A stretch of 59,866 bases of DNA from an uncultured Akkermansia sp. (GCA_900548895.1 URLZ01000012.1:1-59866), one strand, 5' to 3'; shown: positions 32,356-41,756, numbered from the stretch's first letter. A program made the numbers and translations. The notes: generated from the sequence alone by a model not told the origin.

Positions 32356-32682
32356 GTGCCGGGCCCTGCCGAGAGGGGTGCTGCGAAGGGGTGTGTGCCT
32401 CGCCGGGAAGGGCTGTGGTGTGGCGAGGCGGGCCTGACGCGGTATGGGAGCGGTGTCGCCGCCGTGATGCCGCCGTGACGGCGTGCGGCGAGTGTGAGGT
32501 GGGGGCGCTGTGCTTCACGCTTGCTGCGGGGTGTGGGGAATCTGCGCGCGTGTTTTTGCGGAGCCCTGTGTTGGTGGAGCCCGCGGCGGGCGGACGAGGG
32601 CCGGGTGAGGGGGTATCCGCCGCGGCGGCTTCGGTGGGGGGCGGCATCGGTGGCGGGTGGTCGAACAGTTGGCTCTAACTCG
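32356..32682. other. intergenic region without recognised gene
   Basis: Very G-rich, with many short GC palindromes. No reading frame with protein-like composition and no RNA gene were seen. A weak promoter for the permease follows at 32683. Confidence 0.5.
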
Positions 32683-32710
32683 TTGTCGCGGCGGTGCTTT
32701 TGTGTTAAAG
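32683..32710 (+). promoter_or_regulatory. possible promoter of the APC permease
   Basis: TTGTCG (32683-32688), 16-bp spacer, TTAAAG (32705-32710); the ATG is ten bases downstream. A modest match, but with the short spacing seen at other genes here. Confidence 0.35.
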
Positions 32711-32720
32711 CCTCAGGGGT

Positions 32721-34025
32721 ATGGGGAAGCTTGTTCAACGCGAAATCGGGCCCATGGGTGTGGTGGCGGCGATGATGGTGGGCCTCGGCTCGATGATCGG
32801 CGGCAGTGTGTTTGCGACGATGGGCCCGGCGGTGAAGAGTGCGGGGGCGGCGGCTCCGCTGGCCTTTATCTGGGGTGTCGTGCCGGCTTGCTTCACGGCC
32901 TGTGCGTATCTGCGGTTGACGCTGCGCTACCCCGGGGAGGGGGGAACGGAGGCTTTTTTCAATCGGGCCTTCGGCGGGGGCTATCTGTCGGCGAGTCTCA
33001 ATTTGCTGCTGGTGGTGTGCTATGCGAGTGTGGCGTCGCTGTATGCGGGGGTGTTCGGGGTGTATCTCGCCGGGCTGCTTCGCTGCCATGAGCTGTGGGC
33101 GGAGAAGCTGGCGTCTTGCCTCGGGGTGCTCTTCGTGGCGTGGATGAATCTGACGCCGCGCGGCTGGGCGCTGCGGCTGGGGGATCGGCTCAATGCCGGC
33201 AAGTTGGTGGTGATGGGGATTTTTGTGGTGGCGGCGCTGTGTTCGCCGCTGTGGCGCTGGGAGAATTTCGAGCCGCGCCACTGGGGCGGGCTCAGTCCGG
33301 TGCTGGTGACGGGGCTGACGATTTTCATGAGTTATCAGGGCTTCGAGCTGATCGCGGCAATTCGGCAGCCGATTCGCCGGCCGGAGCGCACGCTGCCCTG
33401 GGCCTTCGCTTTCAGTCTTTTCGTGGTGACGCTCTACTACAGCCTGATGGCGTTCTGCACGCTGGGGCATGTGGATTACGCGAGCGTGAATGCGGAGAGC
33501 GGCTATCTGGTGGCGGCGGTGGCGGAGCGCTTCATGGGGGTGGCGGGCGGTCTGCTGCTGAGTGTCGGGGCGCTGGTGGCGTCCTGCTCGGCGATGAATT
33601 CGGATGTGCGCTTTGTGTCGACGATTCCGGGGGATATGGCGCAGCATCGCGAGATGCCGCGCTATTTCTCGCCGCGGGCGTCGCGGGAGAGCCGCGCGGG
33701 GGTGCTGTTTCTCTGCGGGCTGATGGTGGTTTTTGTGCTGCTGGTGCGCACGGATGAGCTCAGCGCGCTGTCGAGTCTCGGCTTTCTCGTGATTTATGCG
33801 CTGGTCAATGCGGTGAGCCTGCGCCTCTGCCCGCGGCGGCGTCGCGATTGGCTGATCAGCGGGGCGGGGGCTCTGCTGTGTCTCTGCTCGGTCGGGGTGC
33901 TCGTGTGGCAGCTCGCGGCTCAGCCTCGCGCCACGGTGCTGATCGCGGTGACGGTGTGTATGCTGCTGCTGCCCTTTGTCTGGCAGGCGCTGTATCGCCT
34001 GGGGCGGCGCGGGGCGCTGCACTGA
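32721..34025 (+). CDS. APC-family amino acid permease
   Basis: 434 residues with about 12 membrane helices. The first helix carries the APC-fold unwound motif GLGSMIGGSVFATMG (about 20-34, the G-[SA]-x-I-G-G-[SG] signature). Later landmarks are TIFMSYQGFELIAAI in helix 6 and a basic loop PIRRPERTLPWA. It should take up an amino acid or related amine with H+ or by exchange, but the substrate cannot be predicted. It is convergent with the glycosidase gene ending 91 bp downstream. Confidence 0.82.
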   Translation: MGKLVQREIGPMGVVAAMMVGLGSMIGGSVFATMGPAVKSAGAAAPLAFIWGVVPACFTACAYLRLTLRYPGEGGTEAFFNRAFGGGYLSASLNLLLVVCYASVASLYAGVFGVYLAGLLRCHELWAEKLASCLGVLFVAWMNLTPRGWALRLGDRLNAGKLVVMGIFVVAALCSPLWRWENFEPRHWGGLSPVLVTGLTIFMSYQGFELIAAIRQPIRRPERTLPWAFAFSLFVVTLYYSLMAFCTLGHVDYASVNAESGYLVAAVAERFMGVAGGLLLSVGALVASCSAMNSDVRFVSTIPGDMAQHREMPRYFSPRASRESRAGVLFLCGLMVVFVLLVRTDELSALSSLGFLVIYALVNAVSLRLCPRRRRDWLISGAGALLCLCSVGVLVWQLAAQPRATVLIAVTVCMLLLPFVWQALYRLGRRGALH

Positions 34026-34116
34026 GGGCGCCGGGCGCAGCGACTGCGGCGTCGAGCTTCAGCGGCTGCGGAGGGGCTTGCCGGCTTCCGGCGGGGCGCG
34101 CATCGCGGGGGGATCT

Positions 34117-34935
34117 TCAAGAGCGGGGCGCTCGCGGGGCGAGTCCGATGTAGGTGCGCAGGGGCTTGGCGTTGCGGATGGAGAGGCCGGAGCTGCGGTC
34201 GATGAGGGCGGAGGAGCTGCCGCCGTCGAGGTTGAGCGCGCTTTGCACGCGGAAGTTGCCGAGGGCGCCGTCGTGCAGCCAGAGGGCGAGCTCGCGCAGG
34301 GTGACGGGGCTGCAGACGGCGATGCACCAGCGCCCGCGGCCGTCGGTGGCGATGAAGCTGCGCCGCGCGCGCCGGCTGTTGTTGAGCCCGGCGACGGGCT
34401 TGCCGTTCTCGATGAGGAAGGGGCCGGCCTGGAGGGCTTCTTTCATGGAGGCGATGGGGGTGCGCAGGGCTCGGCTGCGCTCGAGGCGGATGGTTTTGCC
34501 GTCGTCGCTGAGCACGCCGGCGACGGTGAAGGCGCCCGTGGCCAGTCGGTAGCGCTGGCGCCCGCCGTGGACGATGAGGCCCAGCGGGGTGGCGCGGGCG
34601 TCGGCGCCGAAGTAGCCGCCGTTGATGCCGGCCCGGCAGCCGTGGCGCCGCAGGGCTTCGCTCAGGCTGCCGTATTGCTTCGGCGAGCCTTCGTCGATGA
34701 CGATGAGCCGCGTGGTGGAGGCGTCAAAGAAGACGGCGTCGATGCGCGTTTCGCCGCGCAGCAGGGCCGCCAGCCCCGAGCCTTGCGCGGGGCGTGTGAA
34801 GCTTTCATGGGCCGGGCAGGGCAGGGCCGCGAGCGCGAGGAGGCCCAGCAGCGCGAGGGCGTGCGCGGCAAGGCGCCGGCCGAGTGGAGTGCGGGGGTGT
34901 CGGCGGAGGGAGAGAGCAGGCATCGGCGGGGTCAT
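34117..34935 (-). CDS. phosphodiester glycosidase family protein (NAGPA/DUF2233), exported
   Basis: 272 residues. A basic N-terminus and hydrophobic stretch (LAAHALALLGLLALAALPCPA-HE) form a signal peptide. The NAGPA core shows AGINGGYFG (about 103-111), GLIVHGGRQRYRL, LQAGPFLIENGKPV and ALNLDGGSSSAL near the C-terminus. The family includes the uncovering enzyme that removes GlcNAc from phosphodiesters, and related bacterial proteins act on the wall or extracellular polysaccharide. ATG 34935 is used; an ATG four codons later (34923) would keep the same signal peptide. A TATGAT -10 lies eight bases upstream. Confidence 0.82.
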   Translation of the reverse strand: MTPPMPALSLRRHPRTPLGRRLAAHALALLGLLALAALPCPAHESFTRPAQGSGLAALLRGETRIDAVFFDASTTRLIVIDEGSPKQYGSLSEALRRHGCRAGINGGYFGADARATPLGLIVHGGRQRYRLATGAFTVAGVLSDDGKTIRLERSRALRTPIASMKEALQAGPFLIENGKPVAGLNNSRRARRSFIATDGRGRWCIAVCSPVTLRELALWLHDGALGNFRVQSALNLDGGSSSALIDRSSGLSIRNAKPLRTYIGLAPRAPRS

Positions 34936-35059
34936 AGAGTTGTATCATACGGCACGGCGCGGCGAGCGGCGAGCTTGCGTTTTGTCATGCGGGCCGGGCC
35001 TCGCGGTGCGGGGCGCCGGGAGGGTGTCTGTTTCCATGCGTTTTGGGTGCAGAAAAGGC

Positions 35060-35088
35060 TTTTCAAGAGGCGCCCGCTGTGTTACCAT
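35060..35088 (+). promoter_or_regulatory. possible promoter of the acetolactate synthase gene
   Basis: TTTTCA (35060-35065), 17-bp spacer, TACCAT (35083-35088). It would give a leader of about 55 nt. The match is partial (4/6 at each element). Confidence 0.4.
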
Positions 35089-35150
35089 GCTCGTACCGCA
35101 GAATCCGCTACGGGGTGCTGCGCTGATAACTGCTAACGATACGAAACGCT

Positions 35151-37004
35151 ATGACTGATCCCGAAAACACATCAACGAATGCCGCAGGTAAAATGATGAC
35201 CGGAGCCGAGGCTCTTGTGCAGAGCCTTGTGCGCGAGGGTGTGGAGGTGGTATTCGCGTATCCGGGCGGTGCCAGCATGCCCATTCATCAGGCTCTGAGC
35301 CACGAGCCGTCCATCCGCACGATTCTGCCGCGCCACGAGCAGGGCGGCGCCTTCGCCGCTGAGGGCTACGGTCGCGTGACGGGCAAGGTCGGCGTCTGCA
35401 TGTCGACCTCCGGCCCGGGTGCCACGAACATGATTACGCCGATTGCCGATGCCTTCCTCGATTCGATTCCCATGGTGGCGATCACGGCTCAGGTGGGCAG
35501 CTCGATGATCGGCAGCTCGGCTTTCCAGGAGACGGACGTGTTCGGTATGACGTCCCCGATTGTCAAGCACAGCTATCTGGTCACGAAGCTGGAGGATATC
35601 CCCCGCATCATCCGCGAGGCTTTCTACATTGCCCGCACGGGTCGCCCCGGTCCGGTGGTGATCGACGTGCCGAAGAATTTCCAGGAGGGCCGCTTTGTGC
35701 CCGATTTCGATGCCCCGATGGATCTGCCCGGCTATCAGGCTGAGGTGAAGACGGATGTGGCTGCGCTCGATGCGGTGCTGCCGGTGATTCTGTCGGCGAA
35801 GCGCCCGGCGATTTATGCGGGCGGCGGCGTGATTATGTCCGACGCGTCGGACGAGCTGCGCGAGTTTGCCGAGCGCACGCAGATTCCCGTGGCGACGACG
35901 CTGATGGGTATCGGCGCGATGCCCGAGAGCCACCCGCTGTCGGTGCGCTGGCTGGGCATGCACGGCCCGGTCTACGCCAACAACACGGTCAACGAGGCCG
36001 ATGTGGTGATTGCCATCGGTGCTCGCTTTGATGACCGCGTGACGGGTGCCGTCAAGACCTTCTGCGAGCACGCGCGCATCATCCACATTGATCTGGATGC
36101 CGCGGAGCTCAACAAAAACAAGCGCGTGGAGTTCGCCATCCGCTCGGATGCGAAGCAGGCGCTGCGCTACCTCAATGAGCGCCTGGAGGCGAAGGGCTAT
36201 CCTGTGCGCGCCTATGAGGAGAGTTATCGCCCGGAGTGGTTCGGGATGATCCGCCGCTGGAAGGAGCAGTACCCGCTCTGCTACGAGAAGCGCACGCACG
36301 AGATTGCGCCGCAGATGGTGATCGAGGAGCTCCACCGCCAGCTGGAGGGCAAGGATGCGGTGATCTGCACGGGCGTGGGCCAGCATCAGATGTTCACGGC
36401 CCAGTTCTTCCCCTTCGATAAGCCGCGTCGCTTCTCGACCTCCGGCGGTCTGGGCTCGATGGGCTACGGTCTGCCGGCGGCGATGGGCGCCTGTGTCGCC
36501 TTCCCCGACAAGCCCGTGGTGAATGTGGACGGCGACGGTTCCTTCCTCATGAATGTGCAGGAGCTGGCGACGATTCACATCGAGCGCATGCCGGTGAAGT
36601 GCATCATTCTCGACAACCAACATCTGGGCATGGTGGTGCAGTGGGAGGACCTCAAGTATGACTCCAACCGCGCCAACACCTTCCTGGCTGATCCCCGCGA
36701 TCAGTACGACCCGACGCACCACACGCCGGACATCCTCTACCCGAATTTCCCCGTGCTCTGCGCCGGCTTCGGAGTGAAGTGCGAGCGCGTGGTTGAGCCT
36801 TCGGAGCTTCCGGAGGCGATCGGTCGCATGCTGGCGGCGGAGGGCCCCTACGTGCTCGATGTCATGGTGCCCTACGATGTGCACGTGCTGCCGATGATTC
36901 CGGGCGGCATGGGCTACCGCGATGTGGTGCTCGAGCGCATTGCCGGCGACGGCAAGGGCCGCAAGGCCTCGGATCTGGGCAAGGAGATTCCCTCGGCTCT
37001 CTGA
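35151..37004 (+). CDS. ilvB: acetolactate synthase large subunit
   Basis: 617 residues, slightly longer than usual (about 560-590) because of short N- and C-terminal tails. ThDP-enzyme marks: FAYPGGASMPIHQAL, the catalytic Glu in RHEQGGAFAAEGYGR, GVCMSTSGPGATNMITPIAD, IGSSAFQETDVFG, and the ThDP-Mg site GDGSFLMNVQEL running to N in LDNQHLGMVVQWED. It joins two pyruvates (or pyruvate and 2-oxobutyrate) in branched-chain amino acid synthesis. No regulatory subunit gene (ilvN) is next to it, which is unusual, so that gene must lie elsewhere. Confidence 0.94.
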   Translation: MTDPENTSTNAAGKMMTGAEALVQSLVREGVEVVFAYPGGASMPIHQALSHEPSIRTILPRHEQGGAFAAEGYGRVTGKVGVCMSTSGPGATNMITPIADAFLDSIPMVAITAQVGSSMIGSSAFQETDVFGMTSPIVKHSYLVTKLEDIPRIIREAFYIARTGRPGPVVIDVPKNFQEGRFVPDFDAPMDLPGYQAEVKTDVAALDAVLPVILSAKRPAIYAGGGVIMSDASDELREFAERTQIPVATTLMGIGAMPESHPLSVRWLGMHGPVYANNTVNEADVVIAIGARFDDRVTGAVKTFCEHARIIHIDLDAAELNKNKRVEFAIRSDAKQALRYLNERLEAKGYPVRAYEESYRPEWFGMIRRWKEQYPLCYEKRTHEIAPQMVIEELHRQLEGKDAVICTGVGQHQMFTAQFFPFDKPRRFSTSGGLGSMGYGLPAAMGACVAFPDKPVVNVDGDGSFLMNVQELATIHIERMPVKCIILDNQHLGMVVQWEDLKYDSNRANTFLADPRDQYDPTHHTPDILYPNFPVLCAGFGVKCERVVEPSELPEAIGRMLAAEGPYVLDVMVPYDVHVLPMIPGGMGYRDVVLERIAGDGKGRKASDLGKEIPSAL

Positions 37005-37005
37005 T

Positions 37006-37027
37006 CGGGCAGCTTCGGGCTTGCCCG
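37006..37027 (+). terminator. short hairpin after ilvB
   Basis: CGGGCA pairs with TGCCCG around a 10-nt loop, with no T-run. It is a weak terminator or a spacer element before the next gene, 44 bp after the ilvB stop. Confidence 0.3.
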
Positions 37028-37047
37028 CTTGACTCGTCGCTGCAGTC

Positions 37048-38610
37048 ATGAACACGGACGTCATCCAGAAGACCTTCGTCGGTCTCTTCCTGATGGTGCT
37101 GGCCTTCGTGGTCGGCACCCTCGTGGCGGGAAATGCGAAGGAGGCGTTCCTGTTCGTGAGTGCGGTGGCGGGTCTTTTCATCGTCATCGCCCTAGGCCGG
37201 CGATGCTGGTGGCTGATTTTCCTCGCGCCGCCTCTGCTGAGTCTGGTGCCGCTCGGTATTGTATCCAAGCTGCCGATGGCCTTTGCCGCGGCGACGGGCA
37301 TCATGCTTTACTGGGTGCTGATGAGTATCACGGGGGCTGCCCGCCTCGGCTGGCGATCCTTGGGCTGGCTGGATTTCATGGTGGTGCTGCTGGCCTGCCT
37401 CTTTGCCTACTCCTATTATTGCCATCCGGTTGTGATGGGCTTTTTGGGCGGCAAGGGCGGTGTGGCCGGTGGTAGTTCCTATATTTGGTGTATTTTCGGC
37501 ATTCTCTACTACGTCGTTTTGAGCGCTCTCCCCTGTTCGCGTCAGGAGCTCGACCCCGTGTTGCGCTGGGCTGTTTGGATTGCAGCCATCAGCGCGGTGC
37601 TTGCCTCCCTGTGGGAAGCCTTTGGTGTAGGCGGCAGCGAAGAGAATTTGGGTGCCGAGATGGCCGACACGCGATTCGGCATGTTCGTGGGGCTGGGGCA
37701 GGTCATCATCTTGCTGGTTGTCTGCCGCTATAAGCTCTGGCGCATTCTGGTCTCACCCCTGCTTCTCGGGCTCGTGCTGTTGGGACTGGCCATGGTTTTC
37801 CTCTCCGGTTTCCGAGAGAAGCTTGTTTGCTCGGCCGTTTTGGTCATCTATGTGGCCATCATACGCCGAGAGTTTATCACGGTGACGCTTCTGGCCGGCT
37901 TTTCTTACGCACTCCTGATCTTCATGAGTTCAACGGGACTTATCCTGTCGTTGCCCTTTGGTATTCAACGTTCGCTGAGTATCGTGCCGGGTGTGGTCGT
38001 CAGCGACGACGTGAAACGCGGAGCTCAGCACTCTGCGGATTGGCGCGTGGAGATGTGGGGCTGGGCTCTGGATCCCCGAACGGGATACATCAAGGATTAT
38101 GTGTGGGGTGATGGCTTCCGGGTGGATATGGAGGTTCAGTCTCGCCAGTTCCGCTTGATGTACCGTGATAAGATCGAGGGGGCTATGGGTGATCTGAGGT
38201 TCTTTGCGAAGGCCGGGGTGTGGCACAACGGAGCGATTTCCACGATTCATCGCATGGGGTACGTGGGCTTGGGGCTCATATCGCTCTGGTTTATCGTCGG
38301 TCTTGTCCTGGTCGCGAGGACGTGCGCTGCGTACCGAGGTACACCCCAGCAGTTTTATTATCTGTACTATACGGCTCCTCTCGCTGAACTTGTGACGAAA
38401 TTCTACGCATCGGCCGGAGGCGTGTCGTTTGCCTTCCAAATGATGACCTACGTGGCTCTCGCCAAGCAGCTCTACGTCTTTGCCCTTGAGGAGGGGCGTA
38501 TTAAGCCTCTCTTCAGCCGCTCTTCCTATGTGCCGAGGATGCTGCGCTGGAATGAGGAGAAAAAAGAGTTCGCCTCAGGTTCTGAGCCACCGCCGCTGCC
38601 TCGCCCCTGA
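37048..38610 (+). CDS. polytopic membrane protein, O-antigen ligase/polymerase-like
   Basis: 520 residues with about 10-12 membrane helices. A large hydrophilic loop at about 325-400 holds SADWRVEMWGWALDP and the motif WHNGAISTIHRMGYVGLGLI, which matches the His-Asn-x-x-G arrangement of the periplasmic loop in WaaL/Wzy-type enzymes. Such enzymes link or polymerise lipid-borne sugar repeats. The C-terminus is cytoplasmic and Pro-rich. It lies apart from the export unit at 14-19 kb and from any glycosyltransferase cluster. Composition is less skewed than that of ilvB. Assignment by topology and motif only. Confidence 0.6.
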   Translation: MNTDVIQKTFVGLFLMVLAFVVGTLVAGNAKEAFLFVSAVAGLFIVIALGRRCWWLIFLAPPLLSLVPLGIVSKLPMAFAAATGIMLYWVLMSITGAARLGWRSLGWLDFMVVLLACLFAYSYYCHPVVMGFLGGKGGVAGGSSYIWCIFGILYYVVLSALPCSRQELDPVLRWAVWIAAISAVLASLWEAFGVGGSEENLGAEMADTRFGMFVGLGQVIILLVVCRYKLWRILVSPLLLGLVLLGLAMVFLSGFREKLVCSAVLVIYVAIIRREFITVTLLAGFSYALLIFMSSTGLILSLPFGIQRSLSIVPGVVVSDDVKRGAQHSADWRVEMWGWALDPRTGYIKDYVWGDGFRVDMEVQSRQFRLMYRDKIEGAMGDLRFFAKAGVWHNGAISTIHRMGYVGLGLISLWFIVGLVLVARTCAAYRGTPQQFYYLYYTAPLAELVTKFYASAGGVSFAFQMMTYVALAKQLYVFALEEGRIKPLFSRSSYVPRMLRWNEEKKEFASGSEPPPLPRP

Positions 38611-38660
38611 TGTGTGTCGATTCCGGCAGACCTGCGGCATACTGAGTCTGCCTCGGAGCT

Positions 38661-39464
38661 TTATGTAGAGGAGTTCGACGTGAGCTGTGCCCCGTCTCCG
38701 CCGGGCTTTGTTGCCAGCAGGATGATCGGTTCGTAATGGAGCGGAAGATCGCTCTCCGGGGCTTCGGTGAAAGCTTGGCGGTATTGTTCTTCCAAGGCGG
38801 CGAGTTGCCGTCTGCTGCGGATTTCCGCACTGCTGCGTCCGTTGACGCCTGTGCTGCGCAGGTGGAGCAGGAGTGCGTGCAGGCTCGGGAAGTGCAGAAC
38901 CTGCGGATGGGATTCGCAGCAGGCAACTCCAAAACCGGCTTCCGTTGCCATGCGGCAGAGATCAGAGGGTGTCGGGTAGGGTAGGGTGTGCCCCGTCAGC
39001 AGCCTGAGCTCGCGAAAATGACCGTCGGCAAAGCTGGAAAGAGCCAGCAGCGCACCGGGAGCCAGAGCTCTGAAAGCTTTATGAAAGAAGCGCGGCAGGT
39101 CGTCAAACCATTGAATGGCCGAGGCGCTTGCGATCAAATCGAGCGATTCCGGAAAGGTAATGTGTTCGGCATCGCCCGGCAGAAGTCGGACATGTTGCAG
39201 ATGGCGGGGGACGTGGTCCAGCGCCTGCGGAACCAAGTCATTAAACCACCATTCCGCCTCCGGGAAGCGCTTGGAGAGCAGGTTGCTTAAAAAGCCGGTT
39301 CCCATGCCGATTTCCAGCGCACGGAGGATCGCTGTTGATTCCGCGTGCTGCCCGATGAGCGCATCGAGCCGAGCGGCAACGCCGCGCTGTACAACGGCAT
39401 GCCTCTCGTAGCTGTCATAGTGGCGGGCAAAGGCGCGCCCGACGCGATGCGCATCCGTGCTCAT
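38661..39464 (-). CDS. bioC: malonyl-ACP O-methyltransferase
   Basis: 267 residues. SAM-binding motif I is ALEIGMGTGFLSNLL (about 49-63). BioC-typical features are the N-terminal AFARHYDSYERHAVVQ, the post-I segment EWWFNDLVPQAL, and SLDLIASASAIQWFDDL (motif II/III), then FRALAPGALLALSSF. It methylates the free carboxyl of malonyl-ACP so that fatty-acid synthesis can extend it to pimeloyl-ACP methyl ester for biotin. Its start codon shares one base with the bioG stop (TGATG). It is the last gene of the queD-bioF-bioG-bioC string and is convergent with the membrane protein gene. Confidence 0.9.
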   Translation of the reverse strand: MSTDAHRVGRAFARHYDSYERHAVVQRGVAARLDALIGQHAESTAILRALEIGMGTGFLSNLLSKRFPEAEWWFNDLVPQALDHVPRHLQHVRLLPGDAEHITFPESLDLIASASAIQWFDDLPRFFHKAFRALAPGALLALSSFADGHFRELRLLTGHTLPYPTPSDLCRMATEAGFGVACCESHPQVLHFPSLHALLLHLRSTGVNGRSSAEIRSRRQLAALEEQYRQAFTEAPESDLPLHYEPIILLATKPGGDGAQLTSNSST

Positions 39465-40111
39465 CAGTTCCCGAGTTGTCGCAGCACGATATTCGGGTCC
39501 GCAAAGGGATAGTGATAGCTCTCAAAGCCTGTGCCGAGCCCGACGCTTTGCCAGTATGCCCACATCTTGGCCGGAGGGAAAATCTCATCCTTGTCGCCGA
39601 TCCATGCCTCATCCCAGCGAATGTGTGCGGCGGAGTTCTCCTTGCTCCATTCGGCCAGAAGCCTGAGCTCTTCGATCTTATCCTCGATGCTGCGGTCGGG
39701 GAAGGGGCCTTCCGGGATGTAGCGCAGGCCCCCGTAGGTCTTTTCGTGAAAAGGATTCATGCCGACTCGCGCCAGCCCTTGCATGGTGCGCATGACAACG
39801 CGCAGTCGCATACCGTATCGATCGTCAACAGGGAAGGGCGTGCCGTTGAGAGCGATGGCTCGGTGAAGCGGCAATTCTCGGCAGCATTGCTCGGCGACCC
39901 AGACCCCGAAAGACCACGCAAAAAGGTAGATGCGACGGTAGTGCGCCAATTCGCTCGCTGACAGCGGGGCCACGCTGCGGTAGTCGCAACAGGCGAGTAC
40001 GTCGCATTGAGACGGCTTGATGTGCCAGACGGCATTGGGCGTGGATGCCCAGCCGAGCATATAGAGGACGAGATCGGGGTTACCCTCTTTCTTCAGCCAA
40101 AATTGTTGCAT
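39464..40111 (-). CDS. bioG: pimeloyl-ACP methyl ester esterase, BioG type
   Basis: 215 residues, typical of BioG (DUF452) rather than BioH. Landmarks: LVLYMLGWASTPNA near the start, DYRS in LACCDYRSVAPL, the nucleophile Ser in FAWSFGVWVAEQC (about 69-81), IALNGTPFPVDD and a C-terminal His (SYHYPFADPN). It removes the methyl group that BioC added, ending chain extension. It overlaps bioF by 19 bp and bioC by one base, so translation is coupled. Confidence 0.9.
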   Translation of the reverse strand: MQQFWLKKEGNPDLVLYMLGWASTPNAVWHIKPSQCDVLACCDYRSVAPLSASELAHYRRIYLFAWSFGVWVAEQCCRELPLHRAIALNGTPFPVDDRYGMRLRVVMRTMQGLARVGMNPFHEKTYGGLRYIPEGPFPDRSIEDKIEELRLLAEWSKENSAAHIRWDEAWIGDKDEIFPPAKMWAYWQSVGLGTGFESYHYPFADPNIVLRQLGN

Positions 40112-41301
40112 AGATCGACAATGCTGTTCATGTGTTCGTCCGTTAGCCCGGCTCGCAGCGAGAGGCGAAGGCGGGCGCTGCCGAGCGGTACGGTGGGGTG
40201 CCTGATGGCCGTGAGCCAGAGGCCGGCCTCGCGGCCGCTCTCAGCCATGGCGAGGGCTTGTTCGTTGCTGCCGGCGTGCAGCGGTACAATCTGCGTCTCC
40301 AGTTTCAAACCGGTCAGGCAGCTGAGCTCCCGCACCAGAGAGGCTAGGTGTGCGCGCCGCGCATCGAGCCCCGGATAGCCTTCGGCCTTGAGCGACTCCG
40401 TGCGCATCTCATGCACCACCATCGTGTCCCATTGCAGGGTGCAGGGCGGAAGCGCCGTCGAGAAAATGAGCGGCCTCATCCGATTGATGAGGTAGCGCTT
40501 CACCGTCGGGCTGCAGATGACGCAGGCTCCCGCTCCGGCCAGCGCCTTGCCGAAGGTGCAGACCAGCAGGTCAACCTGCCCGCCCAGCCCCAGCTCGGCG
40601 CAGTAGCCGGCGCCGCAGGGACCGCAGACGCCGAAGGCGTGCGCCTCATCCACGCAGAGGCGGAAGGGGTATTTCTCGCGCAGGGCCAGGATTTCGCGCA
40701 GCGGCGCGCGATCCCCGTCCATGCTGTAGACGGACTCCACGACCACCCAGACCTCGCGGGCATCCCCGGCGCTGCGCAGCAAGTGCTCGAGATGAGCGAC
40801 ATCGTTGTGGCGGAAGCGACGGAAGGGAGCGGAGCCCTGTTGCAGCCCCGCCAGAATGCTCGCATGCGCCAGCCTGTCCGCCAGAATCAGATCGCCGGGG
40901 CCCGTCAGGGCCGGCCAGAGGCCGCTGTTGACCATGTAGCCGCAGCTGAGCACGAGAGCCTCGCGCCCCGGGTAGAGGGCAGCCAGCTCCGATTCGAGAA
41001 CGTCATATTCGGGGCAGTTGCCCGTCATCAGCCGTGAAGAGGGGCTGCTGTGAGGGAAGGGGGAGCGCGTCGCCTCCCCGAAGCGCTTATCCCAGTAGTC
41101 GGCGAGACAAACGCCGGCGTAGGGCGAAGCCTCCAGCCCCAGATAGTCGTTGGAGGAGAGGTTCAGGTAGCGCTGTCCGTCGCGGACGAGATACAGTCCC
41201 TCCGAGCGCACGGTGCTCAGTTGCCGCAGGTTACCGGCAGCTTCCAACTGCTTCAGCTCGTCGAGCAGGCGGGCTTCTCCGGAATGCCTCATCGTGTCCA
41301 T
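40093..41301 (-). CDS. bioF: 8-amino-7-oxononanoate synthase
   Basis: 402 residues. The alpha-oxoamine synthase pattern is clear: LNLSSNDYLGLEASP, SRLMTGNCPEYDVLE, DRLAHASILAGL, the VVESVYSMDGDRAPL strand, LCVDEAHAFGVCGPCGAG, and the PLP lysine in CTFGKALAGAGACV (about 246-259). It condenses pimeloyl-ACP with alanine in biotin synthesis. ATG 41301 is chosen because it shares its A with the queD stop (TGATG) and because homology begins there; the longer upstream frame runs through queD in another frame. bioA, bioB and bioD are not nearby. Confidence 0.93.
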   Translation of the reverse strand: MDTMRHSGEARLLDELKQLEAAGNLRQLSTVRSEGLYLVRDGQRYLNLSSNDYLGLEASPYAGVCLADYWDKRFGEATRSPFPHSSPSSRLMTGNCPEYDVLESELAALYPGREALVLSCGYMVNSGLWPALTGPGDLILADRLAHASILAGLQQGSAPFRRFRHNDVAHLEHLLRSAGDAREVWVVVESVYSMDGDRAPLREILALREKYPFRLCVDEAHAFGVCGPCGAGYCAELGLGGQVDLLVCTFGKALAGAGACVICSPTVKRYLINRMRPLIFSTALPPCTLQWDTMVVHEMRTESLKAEGYPGLDARRAHLASLVRELSCLTGLKLETQIVPLHAGSNEQALAMAESGREAGLWLTAIRHPTVPLGSARLRLSLRAGLTDEHMNSIVDLCNNFG

Positions 41302-41756
41302 CAGGCCTCTTCGCTGTATTCTGCCCACGAGCTGCTCGTCTCCCACACGCGCACGCGCTCCAGCCTCACGCAGTCGCGAGCCTTGAAGCTGAAGGCGCCC
41401 TCCACGGCGCGCTGCAGCGCCTGCTTGGCGTAGCAAAAGACGGTGTAGGCCATCGCCTCGCTGGTGGGATCCTGATGCTCGAAGGGAATGATGCGCTCGC
41501 CGTAGCTGCGACGGAAAAGCTCATAGTTCGCATCATCCGTGTTCATGCAGAGCGCATGGTCAAAGCGCTCGAGAAAGTTGCCGAGCATTTCCTTGATCAG
41601 CTTGAAATCCATGACCATATCATTGGCGTCCAAGCTGTCCGCCGTGAAGACGAGCTCAACGCTGCGGGTGTGTCCATGCGGAAACTTGCACTGCCCCGGG
41701 TGCTTGGAGAGCAGGTGCCCGCTTTCAAGTTCGATGCTCTTGCAAATGCGAAACAC
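41301..41756 (-). CDS. queD: 6-pyruvoyl-tetrahydropterin synthase / QueD family protein
   Basis: 151 residues. The zinc and catalytic motif KHPGQCKFPHGHTRSVELVF has Cys and the two His of C-x3-HGH; the third zinc His is in ESGHLL. Further marks are MVMDFKLIKEML, ERFDHALCMN and DPTSEAMAY. The family makes 6-carboxy-tetrahydropterin for queuosine or 6-pyruvoyl-tetrahydropterin. It begins with GTG. It is the first gene of a tight string with bioF, bioG and bioC, an odd pairing of tRNA-modification and biotin genes. No queC or queE is seen. Confidence 0.88.
   Translation of the reverse strand: MFRICKSIELESGHLLSKHPGQCKFPHGHTRSVELVFTADSLDANDMVMDFKLIKEMLGNFLERFDHALCMNTDDANYELFRRSYGERIIPFEHQDPTSEAMAYTVFCYAKQALQRAVEGAFSFKARDCVRLERVRVWETSSSWAEYSEEA

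Noticed and set aside
35172..37304. 710-residue minus-strand frame
   Set aside because: Antisense to ilvB, whose ThDP motifs are unmistakable. The shadow has no protein-like pattern.
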